Assembly (NCBI GenBank): GCA_034432655.1
Contig: DAOUBP010000021.1
Coordinates: 1-64,000, forward strand
Direction of reading: 5' to 3'
Source of the DNA: DAOUBP01 sp034432655
Lineage (GTDB): Bacteria; Chloroflexota; Anaerolineae; CG2-30-64-16
Length of the DNA: 64,000 nt
Shown here: piece by piece, positions 50,859-59,369 of the stretch
How positions within the stretch are numbered: the first letter of the stretch is position 1
Layout: each line of letters opens with the position of its first letter
Made by a program: the position numbers and the translations under genes
The notes under the pieces: model-generated
What the model was told of the DNA's origin: nothing
What the model saw: only the letters and a program-made list of their open reading frames with translations
Database searches by the model: none

Positions 50859-52352
50859 TCAGCCGGTTGTCAGGATGATCTTTGCGGCCAGCTTCCCCGA
50901 TAGCATCACCATCGGCACACCGCCGCCGGGATGGGTGGTGCCGCCCGCGAAGTAGAGCCCGGCCACCCGCGGATCGCGCACCGGCGGCCGGCGGAACGCG
51001 GCCAGCGCGTTGTTGGGCGAGGCGCCGTAGAGCGCGCCGCGCCAGCTCCCGGTCTGCCGAGCCAGGTCGGCCGGGGTGAAGACCTCCTCGACGACGATGC
51101 GGTCGCGGACGTCCAGGCCGAAGCGCGCCAGGGTCGCCAGGACGCGATCGCGATAGGCCGCCTTCTCCCGCTCCCAGTCGAACGCGGGGCCGACGGCCGG
51201 CGCGTTGACCAGCACGAACCAGTTCTCGTGGCCGGGGGGCGCATGGTCGGGGTCGGCCTTGGATGTGATCGCCACGTACACGGTCGGCTCGTCCGGCGGG
51301 ACCCCGCGGCGGAAGATGTCGTCGAACTCTCGCGGGTAATCGGACGAGAAGAAGATGTTGTGCTGCGCCAGTTGCCCGAACGTGCCCCGCACCCCCAGCA
51401 GCAGGATGAAGCCGGAGCACGACGGCTCGGCGCGGGTGATGGCGCGCAGCCGGCCCAGGTCAACTGCTGCGCGCGGCAGCAGGTTGGTCAGGGTGTGCGC
51501 CACATCCACGTTGGACAGCACCGCATCGGCCGCGATGCGCTCGCCGTCGGCCAACACGACGCCGGTCGCCCGTAACGTGCCAGGCGCTTCGGAAGTGCCC
51601 GACACGTCAATGCGCGCAACCGGGCAGCTCGTGCGGATCTCGACCCCCAGCTCGCGCGCCAGCCGTTCCAGCCCCGCGGCGATGGCGTAGATGCCCCCGC
51701 GGGGATACCAGATGCCCTCGTTCAGCTCCACGTGCGCGATAACGTTGAGGGTGGCCGGCGCGCGGAACGGACTGCCGCCGACGTAGGTGGCGAAGCGGCC
51801 CAGGAGCTGGCGCAGGTGCGGCGAGCGGACGTAGCGCCGGATAGCCGCGTCCATGGTCAGCCACGGCTCCAGGCGCAGCGCGTCGGCGGGCGAGACCTCG
51901 AATATGGTGCGCCACGACGGCGGCGCGCCGTAGATGAACGCTTGTCCGGTCACCCGGTGCAGCCGCGCCGCGTAGCTCAGGTAGGCCAGGTAGCCCTCGA
52001 CATCGTGCGCGTCCAGGCGGCGGATCTGCTCGACCATGCGCGCCAGGTCGCGCGTGGCATCGAGGACCGTACCGTCGGGGTAGAAGTAGCGGGTCAACGG
52101 CTCCACCGGCAGCAGCTCGATGTAGTCTTCCAGCCGCCGCCCCGCGGCCGCGAACAGCTCCTCGAACACCGGCCGCATGGTGATGACCGACGGGCCGGTG
52201 TCCCAACGGAAACCGCCCCGCCGCACCTCGCCCATCTTCCCGCCGACGCGGGCGTTCTTCTCCAGCACGGTCACCCGCTGCCCCGCGGCCGCCAGCCGGA
52301 TCGCCGCGCTCAGCCCGCCGATGCCGGCGCCGATAACGACGATGTGTCTCAT
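50859..52352 (-). CDS. CrtI-family carotenoid desaturase (CrtD-like)
   Basis: A protein of 497 aa. FAD-binding VVIGAGIGGLSAAIRLA and C-terminal GLYFAGGTTHPGGGVPMVMLS define the CrtI family. It differs clearly from the CrtI at 48178, and the presence of CruF and CruC nearby suggests a later desaturation (for example of 1'-hydroxylated lycopene or gamma-carotene derivatives), as CrtD does; this is inference. A 33-bp palindrome of the GTGCCAGGC type (51575-51607) is part of the coding frame and gives VSGTSEAPGT. ATG 52352 has GGAGCAAC before it; an upstream in-frame ATG is less likely. Confidence 0.88.
   Translation of the reverse strand: MRHIVVIGAGIGGLSAAIRLAAAGQRVTVLEKNARVGGKMGEVRRGGFRWDTGPSVITMRPVFEELFAAAGRRLEDYIELLPVEPLTRYFYPDGTVLDATRDLARMVEQIRRLDAHDVEGYLAYLSYAARLHRVTGQAFIYGAPPSWRTIFEVSPADALRLEPWLTMDAAIRRYVRSPHLRQLLGRFATYVGGSPFRAPATLNVIAHVELNEGIWYPRGGIYAIAAGLERLARELGVEIRTSCPVARIDVSGTSEAPGTLRATGVVLADGERIAADAVLSNVDVAHTLTNLLPRAAVDLGRLRAITRAEPSCSGFILLLGVRGTFGQLAQHNIFFSSDYPREFDDIFRRGVPPDEPTVYVAITSKADPDHAPPGHENWFVLVNAPAVGPAFDWEREKAAYRDRVLATLARFGLDVRDRIVVEEVFTPADLARQTGSWRGALYGASPNNALAAFRRPPVRDPRVAGLYFAGGTTHPGGGVPMVMLSGKLAAKIILTTG
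51575..51607. repeat. GTGCCAGGC palindrome inside the crtD-like gene
   Basis: ACGTGCCAGGCGCTTC...GTGCCCGACACGT, 33 bases, imperfect arms, same length as the intergenic copies. It fits the frame (11 codons) and adds a short Gly/Ser/Thr loop. Confidence 0.65.
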
Positions 52353-52740
52353 GTTGCTCCGTAACACGCGCTTCAAAGGCACAAGAGGCCGCCCGGCGAT
52401 GAAGTCGCCGGGCTACCAGGCGGCGCCCCGTAAACGGGGCTAGATTGGCGCCCACGCGGCAGACCAGCCCGGTTGACCGGGCGCTGCTCAGTAGCACGAG
52501 CCATTTATGGAAGCCGCCCGGCGATGAAGTCGCCGGGCTACCAGGCGGCGCCCCGTAAACGGGGCTAGATTGGCGCCCACGCAGCAGGCCAGCCCGGTTG
52601 ACCGGGCGCTGCTCAGTAGCACGAGCCATTTATGGTCGTGCGGGCGGCCGTTACGGGACGTTTCGCCCATTAGCCGAATAAATTCCTAATCTTCATCATT
52701 CTGCGCAAGGCGCGGTGCAGAATGAATTCCGCACTACACC
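52353..52740. other. Intergenic region between the crtD-like gene and cruC
   Basis: The region contains no protein gene I can support. It consists mostly of a 125-bp tandem duplication (52388-52635) and a short palindromic tail. It separates the two sets of carotenoid genes. Confidence 0.6.
52388..52635. repeat. 125-bp tandem duplication with three hairpins per unit
   Basis: Two copies (52388-52512 and 52513-52635) differ at very few positions. Each holds CCCGGCGATGAAGTCGCCGGG, CCCCGTAAACGGGG and CCCGGTTGACCGGG hairpins in order, followed by GCGCTGCTCAGTAGCACGAG. Copies are virtually identical, so the duplication is recent or under correction. Confidence 0.9.
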
Positions 52741-53928
52741 TCACCACCAACGTATCTGCGGCCTGATCAGCGTCCGCCCCTTCCAGGTGGAGCGGCCGGC
52801 CGCGGCCAGGGCCACCGAGCGGACGGCGATGACCAGCGCCAGCAGCATGCTGACCGGGTAAAGGAGCGCCAGCCAGAGCGGAAATCGGAACCGCAGGTGC
52901 GACATCCCCCACAGCGTCAGCCCGAAGACGACCCCCGCGGCGGCGATCGCGGCGTCCAGCGTTGCTATCCCCGCGCCCGCCAGCCACAGCAGCAGGATCG
53001 CGATCGGCAGCAGAAAGATGGTCGCCAGCCACGTCCAGACGAACGCGAACGGCAGCAGCCGATAGCCGAACCCGGCGAACAGGTTCTTGCTGAACCCCTC
53101 GAAGACCTGCCCCGCGTTCCGATACATGCGACAGCGCACATCGCGCGTTGCGTCGGCCAGCCGCCAGCGCAGGCCGTGCGCCTTAATCTGCTGCGCCAGC
53201 GCAATGTCATCCACCGGCCGATCCTTGATGGCGGCATAGCCGCCGATCTGCTCGTAGGCCCGCCGGCTGAAGAGCATGTATTGCCCGACGGCCGCCGAAA
53301 ACGCCGGGGAGCGCACGTTGTAGGCCACGATCAGCGGCAGGAAGCTGAAGATGCTGAACGGGAAGACGGGGACGATCAGCTTCTCGGCCCAGGTGACCAC
53401 GATCTCATGCGGGAAGGCGGTGAGCATGTCGGCCCCGGCGGCCTGCATGGCGCCCACCCCGTGACGCAGCGACTGCGGCCCGTGATGCGTATCGGCGTCG
53501 GTGAAGAGGAGCAGCTCGCCGTCGGCGCGGCCGGCCAGTTGGTGGCAGGCCCAATGCTTGCCCAACCAGCCTTCAGGCAGCTCTTGCCCCTCCAGGACGC
53601 GCAGGCGGGGTCGGCCGCCCCCGTGCCCTGCCGCCGCGGCCTCCTTCTGCAGCTCGGCCAGGATCGCAGCGGTGCGGTCGGTGGAACGGTCGTTGAGGAC
53701 GACCACCTCGAAGTCGTCGTAATCCTGCGCCAGCAGCGAGCGCACGCAGTCGCCGATGTTGGCCTCCTCGTTGCGCGCGGGGATCAGCACCGAGACGCGC
53801 GGCCGCGGATCGGGCGATGGCGCGCGGTCTATGCGGCGCAACAGCCGCCAGTTGATCAGCGCCAGCACCACCAGGCAGCCGACAAAGGCGGTCACGGAGA
53901 GCTCGAAATAGAGCCAGAGGAAGTTCAT
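52741..53928 (-). CDS. cruC: Carotenoid glycosyltransferase, family 2 (CruC-like)
   Basis: A protein of 395 aa. N-terminal membrane segment (MNFLWLYFELSVTAFVGCL), GT2 core PRVSVLIPARNEEANIGDCV, ELLLFTDADTHHGP with DxD, YEQIGGYAAIKDRPVDDIAL, then three or four C-terminal helices. It would glycosylate a 1'-hydroxy-carotenoid. It lies between the plsY and crtD-like genes, and CruF (1'-hydratase) is two genes upstream, which supports the assignment. ATG 53928 is 5 bases after the plsY stop; longer starts run inside plsY. Confidence 0.82.
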   Translation of the reverse strand: MNFLWLYFELSVTAFVGCLVVLALINWRLLRRIDRAPSPDPRPRVSVLIPARNEEANIGDCVRSLLAQDYDDFEVVVLNDRSTDRTAAILAELQKEAAAAGHGGGRPRLRVLEGQELPEGWLGKHWACHQLAGRADGELLLFTDADTHHGPQSLRHGVGAMQAAGADMLTAFPHEIVVTWAEKLIVPVFPFSIFSFLPLIVAYNVRSPAFSAAVGQYMLFSRRAYEQIGGYAAIKDRPVDDIALAQQIKAHGLRWRLADATRDVRCRMYRNAGQVFEGFSKNLFAGFGYRLLPFAFVWTWLATIFLLPIAILLLWLAGAGIATLDAAIAAAGVVFGLTLWGMSHLRFRFPLWLALLYPVSMLLALVIAVRSVALAAAGRSTWKGRTLIRPQIRWW

Positions 53929-53933
53929 CACGT

Positions 53934-54545
53934 TCAACGTCGCGCCTCGCGCCCCAACAGCTTGCGCACCTCCGGCCGTAACGCGGGCCGTTGGCGCAGG
54001 TCGCCGCGGTGCGTCCAGGCCAGGAGCAGCACCGTCCCGGCCCAGGCGGCCAATCGCGGCCAGCTTCCGCCGGTCAGCAGCAGAAAGGCCAGCAGCACCC
54101 CCAGCGCGGCCATCACTGCCCAGCCGGGGATGGCGAGCAGCTTGTGGAACACGAAGACCGAGCCGCCCATCACGAACGGCCCGAACGGCACGGTGAGCGC
54201 GGTCCACGCGCCGAAACTGCTTGCGATCGCCTTCCCCCCGCGGAAGCGCAGGAACGGCGAAAACGCGTGCCCTCCGATCGGCGCCAGGATGACCGGGATC
54301 AGCGGCCAGCCGTCCACGGCGAAGACATAATGCGCCAGCGCCACCGGCGCGGCCCCCTTCGCGATGTCCAGGAAGACCGCCAGCATCCCCGCGGCGAAGT
54401 TCCCCGCGCGAAACACATTGGTCGCGCCCGGATTACCGTCGCCGTAGCGGCGGATGTCCGTGTGCAGCACCAGCTTCCCCAGCCATACCGAAAAGGGCAG
54501 GGAACCGAGCAAGAAACCGATGAGTGTCCAGATGAGTGCGGTCAT
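53934..54545 (-). CDS. plsY: Glycerol-3-phosphate acyltransferase (PlsY family)
   Basis: A protein of 203 aa with the PlsY signatures SLPFSVWLGKL, DGNPGATNVFRAGN and the GHAFSPFLRFRGGKA motif, and five membrane helices. PlsY transfers acyl groups from acyl-phosphate to glycerol-3-phosphate. Its place between cruF and cruC suggests either chance or a role in acylating the carotenoid glycoside; the latter is speculation and would be a new use of the fold. Confidence 0.9.
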   Translation of the reverse strand: MTALIWTLIGFLLGSLPFSVWLGKLVLHTDIRRYGDGNPGATNVFRAGNFAAGMLAVFLDIAKGAAPVALAHYVFAVDGWPLIPVILAPIGGHAFSPFLRFRGGKAIASSFGAWTALTVPFGPFVMGGSVFVFHKLLAIPGWAVMAALGVLLAFLLLTGGSWPRLAAWAGTVLLLAWTHRGDLRQRPALRPEVRKLLGREARR

Positions 54546-54552
54546 GGTGAGT

Positions 54553-54720
54553 CAGCGAATGACGAATGACGAATGACGAATGACGAATGACGAATGGCGA
54601 ATGGCGAATGGCGAATGACGAATGACGAACCGGCGAAATCCTCCAGCCTCCAGCTTCCAGCCCGCAGCTTCCAGCCCGCAGTCTCTAGCCCGCAGCTTCT
54701 AGCTTCCAGCTTCCAGCCCC
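54553..54720. repeat. GACGAAT heptamer array and following 8-9-mer units
   Basis: About six GACGAAT units, three GGCGAAT, two GACGAAT, then CCAGCCTCCAGCTTCCAGC-type units (54645-54720) that continue to the end of the cruF gene. The last part overlaps the cruF C-terminal codons (GLEAGS). Confidence 0.75.
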
Positions 54721-55478
54721 CGCCTCCGCCACGCCGCCCACACAAACACCCCCATCCCCAGGAACCCGCAGGCGGCCGGCCCGTAGAGCCCCCAGAAGAC
54801 GACCTGGCCGACCGTCTCGATGAGCCAGGTAAGGGCGTAGATGACGATCAGCGGCCTGTGCGGCAGCGCGGGCGGCCGGGCCAGGGCGGTGATCAGGCCG
54901 GAGACCAGCAGCCAGCCGGCGAAGTTGACCAGCGGGATGCCGAAGTACGCGCCCCCCTCCTCCCAAACCCACAGGCCCCAGTGCACCATCTGCGGATCGA
55001 GGAACAGGTCCCACGCGGTGAACGCCAGCGCACTGACGGCCACGAAGGCCGGCCCCGACGTTCGCCCCGTGATCCGCTGCGCCACGGCCCAGGCGGGCGG
55101 CAGCATCATCAACCACGCCAGCGGGATCAGCAGCGGCACGCCCAGCAGCTGCGGCTGCAGGGTCGGCGTGTAATCGTACGCGCCGAACGGGAAGCCGGTC
55201 TTGGAGCCCAGCGCCTCGGACGCCCAGGCGACGGCGACGACGACCAGCACGGTGCGCGCGGTGCGCCGCAACGGGGCCGCCTGCGCCAGGAAGAGCACGG
55301 CCAGCGACGCCTGGAGCAGCACCCCCAGGATGACACCAGCGATCAGGCCGGGATGGCCCACGGCCCATTGCACGATGGGCATCGCCAACAGCGCCAGCAC
55401 CCAGGCAACGAGTAGCGGCGCCAAACGGTCGAACGTGCCGCGGATGGCAGCGATGTATCGGTTCAAAACGTGAATCAT
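54699..55478 (-). CDS. cruF: Carotenoid 1'-hydratase, CruF family
   Basis: A protein of 259 aa, DUF422/CruF. Multi-helix membrane protein with the signature EALGSKTGFPFGAYDYTP, PLLIPLAWLMMLPP and FTAWDLFLDPQMVHWGLWVWEE. CruF adds water to the psi end of lycopene or gamma-carotene. It is the first gene of the cruF-plsY-cruC transcript. The C-terminus (GLEAGS) is derived from an array. No lycopene cyclase gene is in the window, so acyclic hydroxylated and glycosylated carotenoids are expected. Confidence 0.9.
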   Translation of the reverse strand: MIHVLNRYIAAIRGTFDRLAPLLVAWVLALLAMPIVQWAVGHPGLIAGVILGVLLQASLAVLFLAQAAPLRRTARTVLVVVAVAWASEALGSKTGFPFGAYDYTPTLQPQLLGVPLLIPLAWLMMLPPAWAVAQRITGRTSGPAFVAVSALAFTAWDLFLDPQMVHWGLWVWEEGGAYFGIPLVNFAGWLLVSGLITALARPPALPHRPLIVIYALTWLIETVGQVVFWGLYGPAACGFLGMGVFVWAAWRRRGLEAGS

Positions 55479-55804
55479 GTGATGAGTTTCTTCGTAAGTT
55501 GTCCCTCAAGTGACCGAACTCGAGGCTGTGCGAAGCCTCCTTCAGGATCAGCCGGTTGGGTGCGTAATGCGATAGACCGGCTAAAGCCTCGATTCCGGAG
55601 CCGCCGCGGGCTATCCTCGGAACAGTCTATGATGTTGCGGGCGACAGGTAGGAATGAAGACTTAGTATCAGTAGATCACAGTTTGGCTCACGCAGAGCCG
55701 CCAAGAGCGCAAAGAGTCCCTGTTTTTCCCTGGCGTCTTGGCGTCTTTGCGTGAGATTCGTGATCTACCGAGTATCTGCGTCCATCTGCGCTCGTCCGCG
55801 TCCC
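55479..55804. other. Intergenic region upstream of cruF
   Basis: I see no gene. The region holds the inverted CACGCAGAGCCGCC / GGCGTCTTTGCGTGAG repeat (about 55688-55756) and CGTCC/GCGTCC-rich units. A promoter for cruF would be near 55500, but no clear motif was found. Confidence 0.5.
55688..55756. repeat. Inverted repeat (CTCACGCA-GA / CTTTGCGTGAG)
   Basis: CTCACGCAGAGCCGCCAAG and the imperfect complement of CTTGGCGTCTTTGCGTGAG flank a spacer of about 28 bases. Confidence 0.6.
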
Positions 55805-57082
55805 TCAGCCACGCAATACGTCGCGCGCAAACGTCACCACTGCGGCTTCTACCTGCGGCCAGGCCGGGTTCTCCGGCAACGTCAGGTCGTGCTCCGCCTC
55901 TACTTCCACATACCGGGCGCCGTTGGGCAGCCGGCGCAGCAGCCGGCGCGTCTGGGGCGTTCGCACCACGCTGTCCCGCGTGCCCTGCACCACCAGCGTC
56001 GGCGCAGTGACCTGCGGCAGCGCGGCCCACATGCGCCGGGAGAGCGTGCGCACCTGGTCAATCAGGCCCAGCGGCACGCGAAAGTCACGGATCGCCGTTT
56101 GCGTGGCCGGGTCGTCCAGGTTCAGGCCGGGCATGAATTTGGCGATGCCCTCGCGCAGCTTCGGGTCGCCGAAATCGGCCTTGCGCAGCGGCCGGAAGCC
56201 GATGGGCAGGAAGGGCCGCACGAAGAACTCGACGACCCGCGTCCACGGCTGCTCGGCCCACCAGAACGGCGCGAGGACGATCAGGCCGTCCGGCCGGATC
56301 TTCCCGGCCAGCGCCAGCGCCAACGTCGCGCCCATGGAATAGCCCACCAGCAGCAACGGCCGATGGCCTGCATCCCGTAGTCGCTGCGCGGCCGCGGCCA
56401 CGGCGTCCAACCACTCGGTAGACTGCCGCGCCGTCAAGGTGGCGATGTCCGCGCCGAAGCCGGGCAACAGGAGCGCCTCGACCGTCCAGCCCTCCCGATG
56501 GAGCGCCTCGCCCAGGCCGCGCATCTCGGCCGGGGTGCCGCCGAAGCCGTGCACCAGCAGCGCGGCCGGCGCGACGTTGTTCGCGCCCGGATTCCCCTCC
56601 AGACGAAACGCAGCGTGTTCCGGCCCGGAAAAGATATCCATGGCCGGCAGCGCCGCCTCTTTGCGCGGCACAGCCACCGCATGGAGCAGGTCGAAGAAGA
56701 ACAGGAAGCCGCCCTGGACGATGATGCCCCAGCCGTTGCCGCCCGCAAACGGGTTTTGCGCGGCCATAGTATACACCAGAGCAAGCCCGCCGGCCACATA
56801 GAGCACGTCCAGCCCGGTGTTGATCCACAGCAGCCGGCGCAGGTTGCGCGCCTCGCGGGCCAACGCCTCCGGCCCGTGCGGCCCCTTGGCCCGGCGTCTG
56901 GCCGCCGCGCGCTGCCCGAAGAGCGCGATGGCCGCGTCAATGGCGCCCCAGACCACCGCCTGCAGGCCGAACCCGCGCCAGAACGGCTCGCCGAACGCCA
57001 GCAGGCCGATCCCGGCCGCGATGCTCAGCGCCGACCACAGCAGCAGCCGGCGGGAGAGGGTGTCTTGAAAGTCCCAGATCAT
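55805..57082 (-). CDS. Alpha/beta hydrolase with N-terminal membrane domain
   Basis: A protein of 425 aa. The first 130 residues form three or four membrane helices (LLLWSALSIAAGIGLLAFG, FGLQAVVWGAIDAAIALFG, LDVLYVAGGLALVYTM, IIVQGGFLFFFDLLHAVA). The C-terminal part is a carboxylesterase-type hydrolase: ALLVHGFGGTPAEM, VGYSMGATLALALAG (Ser nucleophile), LVVQGTRDSVV and a terminal His in EAEHDLTLP. A lipid-like substrate at the membrane is likely from the layout; no specific ligand is known. The next gene downstream on this strand is cruF, 326 bases away. Confidence 0.82.
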   Translation of the reverse strand: MIWDFQDTLSRRLLLWSALSIAAGIGLLAFGEPFWRGFGLQAVVWGAIDAAIALFGQRAAARRRAKGPHGPEALAREARNLRRLLWINTGLDVLYVAGGLALVYTMAAQNPFAGGNGWGIIVQGGFLFFFDLLHAVAVPRKEAALPAMDIFSGPEHAAFRLEGNPGANNVAPAALLVHGFGGTPAEMRGLGEALHREGWTVEALLLPGFGADIATLTARQSTEWLDAVAAAAQRLRDAGHRPLLLVGYSMGATLALALAGKIRPDGLIVLAPFWWAEQPWTRVVEFFVRPFLPIGFRPLRKADFGDPKLREGIAKFMPGLNLDDPATQTAIRDFRVPLGLIDQVRTLSRRMWAALPQVTAPTLVVQGTRDSVVRTPQTRRLLRRLPNGARYVEVEAEHDLTLPENPAWPQVEAAVVTFARDVLRG

Positions 57083-57111
57083 GGCGAATCACCCGACGAG
57101 TTGCGGAGCCT

Positions 57112-57167
57112 GCATCCTCAGATGCAGGCATGGCTTGAAAACGAAGCCGTTTCGCATCTGAGGATGC
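57112..57167. repeat. 14-bp inverted repeat
   Basis: GCATCCTCAGATGC (57112-57125) and its exact complement GCATCTGAGGATGC (57154-57167), with the smaller hairpin CCTGCATC/GATGCAGG nested in the left arm. It lies between two genes read on the reverse strand. Confidence 0.65.
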
Positions 57168-57189
57168 TCCACTCCGCCCGATTCCGGGT

Positions 57190-58245
57190 TTATGTGCCCG
57201 GCACACACTGCGGCCCCTCCGGCGTGTCGCGCACCTGCCAGCCAAGCGCTGCGATGCGGGCGCGCAGGGCATCGGCCGCGGCCCAGTCGCGGCGTCGGCG
57301 CGCGGCCTCGCGCTCGGCGACCAGCGCCAGGACCTCCGCGGGCGGCGACGGCGCGTGCTCGTCGAGCTCGTGCGCGGCCAGCGCCTCGGCCCAGACCTCC
57401 GGCGAGAGGCCGGCGTCGGGCTGGGGCCAGGCGAACGGGCCGAGCTCGGCCAGGGAGAAGCGTTCGCCGGCCGGCAGGCGCCGCTCGCCCTCTGCCTGCA
57501 ACACGGTCACATCGCCGGCGCCCATCACCTGGGCGGTCCCGTCGGCCAGGTCAATCGCCAGCGCAGTATGCTCGTCAATGCCGACCACGGTGGCATCCGG
57601 GGGCAGCATGGCCCGCAGTAGCTCGAAGCGCGCCGCGCCCATGAAACAGCGGCTGGTGTCCAGCTCCGCGCCGCCCTCGGCGTTGTTCCAGTGGGGCACG
57701 AAGACCAGCTTGAGGCCGTAGGGGCCGAACAGGTCGAGGCCGGGCTGCCAGCCCAGATCGTGCCCGGCCTTGTAGATCTCGTAGACGGGCAGGGCGTACA
57801 CGCTGACGGCGACCACGGCCGCGCTGGCCAGCGCCAGCGTGGCGCCGATCCGCTGCCGTGCGATCATCCGCTGCCACGCCAGGCTATCTCGCAGTTGCCG
57901 CACGGCATACGTGGGGCTCCCCGGCCCCATGAAGAGCAGGTCGGCGCGTAGCAAAGGCTCGGTGAGCGCCGGGTCGTCCGGGCTGAACGGCGTGCCGCGG
58001 CGCCGCGCCGGGATCACGGCCACCTGCGGCCGGTAGTTCTGCAGCCGGACGGCCAGGAAATCGGCCACGCGGCCGGCTACCCGGTCGGAGTTGAGCTCGA
58101 ACCCGGCCGGCGTCTCCAGCACGGCCACGCGCAGCGGCGTCGGCAGCACCCTGGCCAGGCTCTCGAAGACGCGGCCGCCGGCCAGCGATGTCTCGCCGGA
58201 ACCGAGCAGCGCGATGCGCCCGGGCGCGTGTCCCGCGATGTGCAT
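57190..58245 (-). CDS. S51/cyanophycinase-like protein with CysRS-like C-terminal tail
   Basis: A protein of 351 aa. The N-terminal 270 residues resemble peptidase S51 (GRIALLGSGETSLAGG, LLFMGPGSPTYAVRQL, and a nucleophile region LALASAAVVAVSV with S141; VGIDEHTAL downstream). Residues about 300-351 (EVLALVAEREAARRRRDWA, ADALRARIAALGWQVRD, TPEGPQ) closely resemble the C-terminal tail of cysteinyl-tRNA synthetase, where the same region recognises the anticodon/tRNA stem. The combination is unusual. A Ser-type nucleophile in LASAA, rather than the usual GxSAG, may mean reduced activity. No cotranscribed gene is obvious. Confidence 0.78.
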   Translation of the reverse strand: MHIAGHAPGRIALLGSGETSLAGGRVFESLARVLPTPLRVAVLETPAGFELNSDRVAGRVADFLAVRLQNYRPQVAVIPARRRGTPFSPDDPALTEPLLRADLLFMGPGSPTYAVRQLRDSLAWQRMIARQRIGATLALASAAVVAVSVYALPVYEIYKAGHDLGWQPGLDLFGPYGLKLVFVPHWNNAEGGAELDTSRCFMGAARFELLRAMLPPDATVVGIDEHTALAIDLADGTAQVMGAGDVTVLQAEGERRLPAGERFSLAELGPFAWPQPDAGLSPEVWAEALAAHELDEHAPSPPAEVLALVAEREAARRRRDWAAADALRARIAALGWQVRDTPEGPQCVPGT

Positions 58246-58322
58246 CGGTTACCTGTCCTTCGAGCGGTATGATGCGAGTAGGGGACGCGGACGAGCGCGG
58301 ATGAACGCAAGTAATTGCACTT

Positions 58323-59366
58323 TCATTGCTGCTCGCGTCCTTTCAATTTGGGCATCAGTTTCTGAATCTCGGCGATAGGGCCGACAATCTCCAGGCCGGC
58401 ATGGCGGCCGGTCCCTTCAAAGATCACCTGCTGGCGGCCGCCCCCAACCGCCAGCAACCGTACGTCCAGCCGGGCGGTCAGGCTCTCCAACACGCGCTGC
58501 AGCATGGCGCTGCGCTCAGGCGAATGGAGCAGACCGCCCTCGGACCGCCACGCGTCCACCTCCAGCCGGTGTTGCGCGCCCGTCGGCCCGGCACGGCCAA
58601 CCATGTGCCAGGTGACATGCGTGTCGGTCAGGTCCAGGCGCTCGATAGCTGCGCCGGAATAGGTGGCAAAGCGGTAAAGCTGCCCCTTGTGGCGCAGCCC
58701 GACGATGAAGCCGGGGAACGCGCCCCGCAGCCACGGGATGATCGCCACCGACGCGGTCAACGATGTGCCCGGCGCGTCTGGCCCGAAGTGGTTGCTCTGC
58801 ATCCAGATCCAGGCTTTGGGGAACGCCTGGCCCCAATCCTTCTCAATATAGCCGCGACCGCCCGTGAAATCAAGAGACGAGCCATCCACGGTGAGTTGGC
58901 CTGCGATACCGTGATCGAAGCTCAACACGCCATGATAGCATTCCATGAACGGGACGTAGGCGTACCAGCCCATGATACCCGGCGACGCCAGCGTGACCGG
59001 CCAGGGGGTCAGGCCGGCGAAGCGCAGCTCGCCCCGCATCTGGCCTTCGGGTCGGTCAATATCCAGCGTGACCGCGTCGGCCCGGAAGCGGTTCGGCCCG
59101 ATGCAGATGTCGAATCGGTCGCGGGCGGCCTGGAACGCCTCGAACGGGTAGCGATGAAATGCGGTCCGGCCCGTGACGCCATCCAGCGTCTGCACGAACG
59201 CGTGCGAGGCGTCCGGCCCGTCTCCGATAAAGACGCCAGGGATGACCGCGTAGCGGTGCGTCTCCGCGGCGTCTACCAGCTTGAAGTACCAGCCCTCAAA
59301 GAAGGGCGTTTTCGCACCGTGACCGTGGTAGAGCGCCGGGTTGCGGAGGGTGCGCAGGTCGAGCAT
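58323..59366 (-). CDS. Tocopherol-cyclase-like protein
   Basis: A protein of 347 aa of the tocopherol cyclase family: KTPFFEGWYFKLVD, a conserved YIEKDWGQAFPKAWIWMQSNHF core, then HVTWHMVGRAG-type beta strands and GGGRQQVIFEGTG near the end. It may cyclise a polyprenyl-quinol or bind a lipid-like ligand. Tocopherol itself is not expected here. The next upstream gene on this strand (59370-60026) ends three bases before its start, so the two form an operon. Confidence 0.82.
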   Translation of the reverse strand: MLDLRTLRNPALYHGHGAKTPFFEGWYFKLVDAAETHRYAVIPGVFIGDGPDASHAFVQTLDGVTGRTAFHRYPFEAFQAARDRFDICIGPNRFRADAVTLDIDRPEGQMRGELRFAGLTPWPVTLASPGIMGWYAYVPFMECYHGVLSFDHGIAGQLTVDGSSLDFTGGRGYIEKDWGQAFPKAWIWMQSNHFGPDAPGTSLTASVAIIPWLRGAFPGFIVGLRHKGQLYRFATYSGAAIERLDLTDTHVTWHMVGRAGPTGAQHRLEVDAWRSEGGLLHSPERSAMLQRVLESLTARLDVRLLAVGGGRQQVIFEGTGRHAGLEIVGPIAEIQKLMPKLKGREQQ

Positions 59367-59369
59367 CGG

